NCBI GenBank assembly: GCA_035513995.1
Contig: DATKBL010000050.1
Span: forward strand, 1-14,852
Source: DASUTW01 sp035513995
GTDB lineage: Bacteria; Actinomycetota; UBA4738; CALAEC01
DNA length: 14,852 bases
Reading direction: 5' to 3'
Below are positions 13,195-14,852 of this stretch, in pieces. The notes beneath the pieces were generated by a model. That model searched no databases and was not told where the DNA came from. It saw nothing but the letters and a program-made list of their open reading frames with translations. The translations under genes and the position numbers were made by a program. Each line of letters opens with the position of its first letter. Positions within the stretch are counted from its first letter, which is position 1.

Positions 13195-13905
13195 TCAGCC
13201 GTTCCCGAGGTGGTCGCGCAGGTTCGCGCGCAGCAGGGCCTGCTTCAGCTGGCGGGAGATGCGCGCGAGGTCGCTGAGCGACTCCGAGGCGGCCTTCCGA
13301 GCGTCGGGGTTCCGCTGGCGCAGCACCGGGAGGACGATCGCCTGGAAGAAGCTGGCCTCACGGTCGGCGAAGTGCCGGTACATGCGCAGGTGACGCGGCT
13401 CAACGCCGTACTTGAAGAAGTCCTTGAGGACACGCAGGAGCACCAGGCTCTCGCCGTCGTAGTAGCGGACCCCGCTCACCGAGCGCGAGGACAGAAGGCC
13501 GAACGACTCGAGCTCATCGATGAGCTCGGTGCCCACCCCGCCGGCCTGCGCCAGCTCCTCGGAGGTCAGCTGGACGTCGGTGGCCGGGAGCGCCATCTCG
13601 TCTTCGGGGGCCGGCTCGTCGCGCCGCGGCGGCGATTCGGAGCGGGGGCCGTTCCGCTCGGGGCCGCTGTCGAGCCGCTCGCGGATCACCTTGAGGGGGA
13701 GGTACTCGTCGCGCTGCAGCCGCAGGATCTCGTGGAGGCGCTCGACGTCCCGCTCCGAGAACTTCCGGTACCCGGACTCGGTCCGGTCGGGATCGATCAG
13801 ACCCTCGCTCTCGAGGAACCGGATCTTCGAGATGGTGACGTCGGGGAACTCCGGCTTCAGCGAGACGAGGACCTCTCCGATGGACAGGTGCTCCTTCCCC
13901 GCCAT
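13195..13905 (-). CDS. MerR-family regulator, Rv1828 type, with second HTH-like domain
   Basis: A 236-residue regulator. The N-terminal MerR winged helix (residues 7-79) has the diagnostic FPDVTISKIRFLESEGLI (20-37), SGYRKFSERDVERLHEILRL (44-63) and QRDEYLPLKVIRERLD (64-79) of M. tuberculosis Rv1828. After a Pro/Arg/Glu-rich linker (~80-112), residues ~113-180 look like a second winged helix: LTSEELAQAGGVGTELIDEL (113-132), ESFGLLSSRSVSGVRYYDGE (133-152) and VLLRVLKDFFKYGVEPRHLR (155-174). No effector Cys is evident. The ATG at 13905 (TGATG overlap with the FHA stop, GGGGGAG upstream) is preferred over the GTG at 13908. The gene follows the FHA protein and is co-transcribed with it. Confidence 0.93.
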   Translation of the reverse strand: MAGKEHLSIGEVLVSLKPEFPDVTISKIRFLESEGLIDPDRTESGYRKFSERDVERLHEILRLQRDEYLPLKVIRERLDSGPERNGPRSESPPRRDEPAPEDEMALPATDVQLTSEELAQAGGVGTELIDELESFGLLSSRSVSGVRYYDGESLVLLRVLKDFFKYGVEPRHLRMYRHFADREASFFQAIVLPVLRQRNPDARKAASESLSDLARISRQLKQALLRANLRDHLGNG

Positions 13906-14360
13906 CACTCCCCCATGAAGAAGACCAGCTTGAACTTGCCGATCTGGACCTCGTCGCCGCTGGCGAGCTGGGTGCTGTCCACGCGGTCGCGGTCGACGTA
14001 GGTGCCGTTCAGGCTCCCCATGTCGTGGATGAAGAACCTCCCGTCCTTCCTGCGGAACTCCGCGTGGCGCCGCGAGACCGTGATGTCGTCGAGGAAGATG
14101 TCGCTTTCGGGGTGGCGGCCCGCGGTGGTCACGTCCTTGTCCACGAGGATCTTGGAGCCCGCGTTCGGCCCCCTCTTCACGACGAGGAGCGCCTGCCCGG
14201 GCTGCAGCTCGTCGAGAGGGAGGTAGACCTCCTCCCCCGCCTCGTCCTCGATCTCGGCGGCGACGAGGCCGACGGTGGTGTCCTCCTGAAGGGCGAGGCC
14301 GCAGTGCGCGCAGAAGCGCGCGTCCTCTGGGTTCTGCTCACCGCAGCGGGTGCAGCGCAA
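13905..14360 (-). CDS. garA: FHA-domain protein with N-terminal zinc ribbon, GarA-like
   Basis: A 151-residue signalling adaptor. From the TTG at 14360: a zinc ribbon with CxxC pairs Cys3/Cys6 and Cys17/Cys20, then EDTTVGL (26-32), whose two threonines (28, 29) match the phospho-acceptor ETTS motif of mycobacterial GarA. An FHA domain follows, with AGRHPESDIFLDD (80-92), TVSRRHAEF (94-102), GSLNGTYV (115-122) and DEVQIGKFKLVFF (136-148). The body is very close to GarA, which PknB/PknG phosphorylate and which controls glutamate and TCA-cycle enzymes. A TTG 24 nt upstream (14384) is possible, but the start at 14360 has GGAGG 6 nt upstream and avoids a hairpin. The gene follows gcvH and overlaps the MerR ATG by 1 nt. 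The zinc ribbon is not part of mycobacterial GarA. Confidence 0.92.
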   Translation of the reverse strand: MRCTRCGEQNPEDARFCAHCGLALQEDTTVGLVAAEIEDEAGEEVYLPLDELQPGQALLVVKRGPNAGSKILVDKDVTTAGRHPESDIFLDDITVSRRHAEFRRKDGRFFIHDMGSLNGTYVDRDRVDSTQLASGDEVQIGKFKLVFFMGE

Positions 14361-14383
14361 CCTCGGCCTCCGATCCGACCCCA

Positions 14384-14400
14384 AGCCTCAGGGTGAGGCT
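14384..14400 (-). other. 7-bp hairpin at the predicted 5' end of the FHA mRNA
   Basis: AGCCTCA, 3 nt, TGAGGCT form a perfect 7-bp stem. The predicted transcription start of the promoter at 14407-14435 falls near 14400, so the stem-loop would be at the very 5' end of the transcript. No T-run follows, so a terminator is unlikely. It could protect the mRNA or occlude the TTG at 14384. Confidence 0.5.
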
Positions 14401-14406
14401 GAGGCG

Positions 14407-14435
14407 ACTGTATCCGACGTCCTCAGAACGGTCAA
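14407..14435 (-). promoter_or_regulatory. Sigma-A-like promoter for the FHA-MerR unit
   Basis: On the complement TTGACC (14430-14435), 17 nt, TACAGT (14407-14412). It lies in the 90-nt gap between gcvH and the FHA gene and gives a ~40-nt leader with GGAGG (14367-14371) before the TTG at 14360. The FHA and MerR genes can therefore be expressed independently of gcvH. Confidence 0.72.
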
Positions 14436-14450
14436 CGAGGGCGCGAGGAC

Positions 14451-14849
14451 TCAGCCCTCCGCGTCGCCGCCCTCGGCGAAGGCCCGGTACCCCTCGGCGT
14501 CGAGGAGCCCCTCGAGCTCGGACGACTCGGTCATCTCGACCACGACCATCCACCCCTCCCCGTAGGGGTCCTCGTTGACCATCTCGGGCTGGTCCTCGAG
14601 GCTCGCGTTCCGCTCGACCACGCGGCCGGTGACGGGACTGAAGATGTCGGAGACCGACTTCGTCGACTCGACCTCGCCGAAGGGCTCGCCGGCGCGCACC
14701 TCTGTGCCCTCCTCCGGCAGGTCCACGTAGACGACGTCCCCCAGGGCGTCCTGCGCGAAGTCGGTGATCCCGACGCGGACGCGACCGCCCTCCTGGGCGG
14801 CCGCCCATTCGTGCTCCTTGGTGTAGCGCAGGTCTTCCGGGTACTCCAT
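14451..14849 (-). CDS. gcvH: Glycine cleavage system H protein
   Basis: A 132-residue lipoyl carrier that shuttles the aminomethyl group from glycine between the P, T and L proteins. Seen: YTKEHEWA (9-16), VGITDFAQDALGDVVYVDLP (26-45) and the lipoylation motif ESTKSVSDIFSPVTG (61-75) with Lys64, followed by VNEDPYGEGW (91-100). The normal length for GcvH is about 125-130. The ATG at 14849 lies three bases from the window edge, so its RBS is not visible. It is the first gene of the visible co-directional run. In M. tuberculosis gcvH (Rv1826) also precedes garA (Rv1827). gcvT, if linked, would lie further upstream, outside the window. Confidence 0.97.
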   Translation of the reverse strand: MEYPEDLRYTKEHEWAAAQEGGRVRVGITDFAQDALGDVVYVDLPEEGTEVRAGEPFGEVESTKSVSDIFSPVTGRVVERNASLEDQPEMVNEDPYGEGWMVVVEMTESSELEGLLDAEGYRAFAEGGDAEG

Positions 14850-14852
14850 CGG

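Noticed and set aside
1..14852. CRISPR array, insertion sequence, tRNA or riboswitch (including a gcv-type glycine riboswitch)
   Set aside because: No spaced repeats, transposase, terminal inverted repeats or tRNA sequences were seen. No leader before gcvPA is long enough for a glycine riboswitch, and the region upstream of gcvH is outside the window.

Overview
The window is very GC-rich, gene-dense bacterial chromosome with no rRNA, tRNA, insertion sequence or CRISPR array. It looks like an actinobacterium (Actinomycetota), probably from an uncultured lineage outside the well-studied mycobacteria and streptomycetes. The evidence is a DUF4193-type Cys4 protein, an apolipoprotein N-acyltransferase fused to a polyprenol-phosphate mannose synthase as in Mycobacterium Ppm1, and a gcvH / GarA-like FHA / MerR / DUF151 / MerR / gcvP gene order matching M. 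tuberculosis Rv1826-Rv1832. The split GcvPA/GcvPB and several inserted genes differ from M. tuberculosis. The exact lineage cannot be fixed from the sequence.

Layout. Positions 1-3626 (+ strand): the end of a DUF4193-like gene, the Lnt-Ppm fusion whose start overlaps it, and a GCS2/YbdK-type carboxylate-amine ligase. Positions 3719-4336 (- strand): clpP, divergent from an unrecognised polytopic membrane protein (4419-5639, +). The last 44 nt of that gene overlap tail-to-tail with gcvPB. Positions 5596-14849 (- strand): a long co-directional run. In transcription order it is gcvH, a zinc-ribbon + FHA GarA-like protein, a Rv1828-type MerR regulator, a D,D-carboxypeptidase, hypoxanthine phosphoribosyltransferase, a DUF151 bifunctional-nuclease family protein, a PGM1-related ATP-grasp peptide ligase, a Rv1830-type MerR regulator, a 123-aa nuclease-like protein of unknown function, gcvPA and gcvPB.

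Working together. GcvPA/GcvPB and GcvH are the P and H proteins of glycine cleavage; gcvT is not visible. The two MerR regulators and the FHA protein sit between them, which suggests (inference) that one-carbon/glycine flux, purine salvage and cell-wall remodelling are co-regulated here. Within the run I see three sigma-A-like promoters with 17-bp spacers, upstream of the FHA gene, DUF151 and the second MerR gene. Weaker -10-only candidates lie before hpt and the ATP-grasp gene. Several appear nearly leaderless. A 26-bp AT-rich dyad lies over the presumed transcription start of the second MerR gene and is a good candidate operator.

The least understood parts are the ATP-grasp ligase placed inside the regulatory cluster, the small nuclease-like gene coupled to a MerR gene, and the membrane protein. 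I found no self-contained, clearly new defence or mobile system. There is no gene-free stretch longer than about 92 nt.
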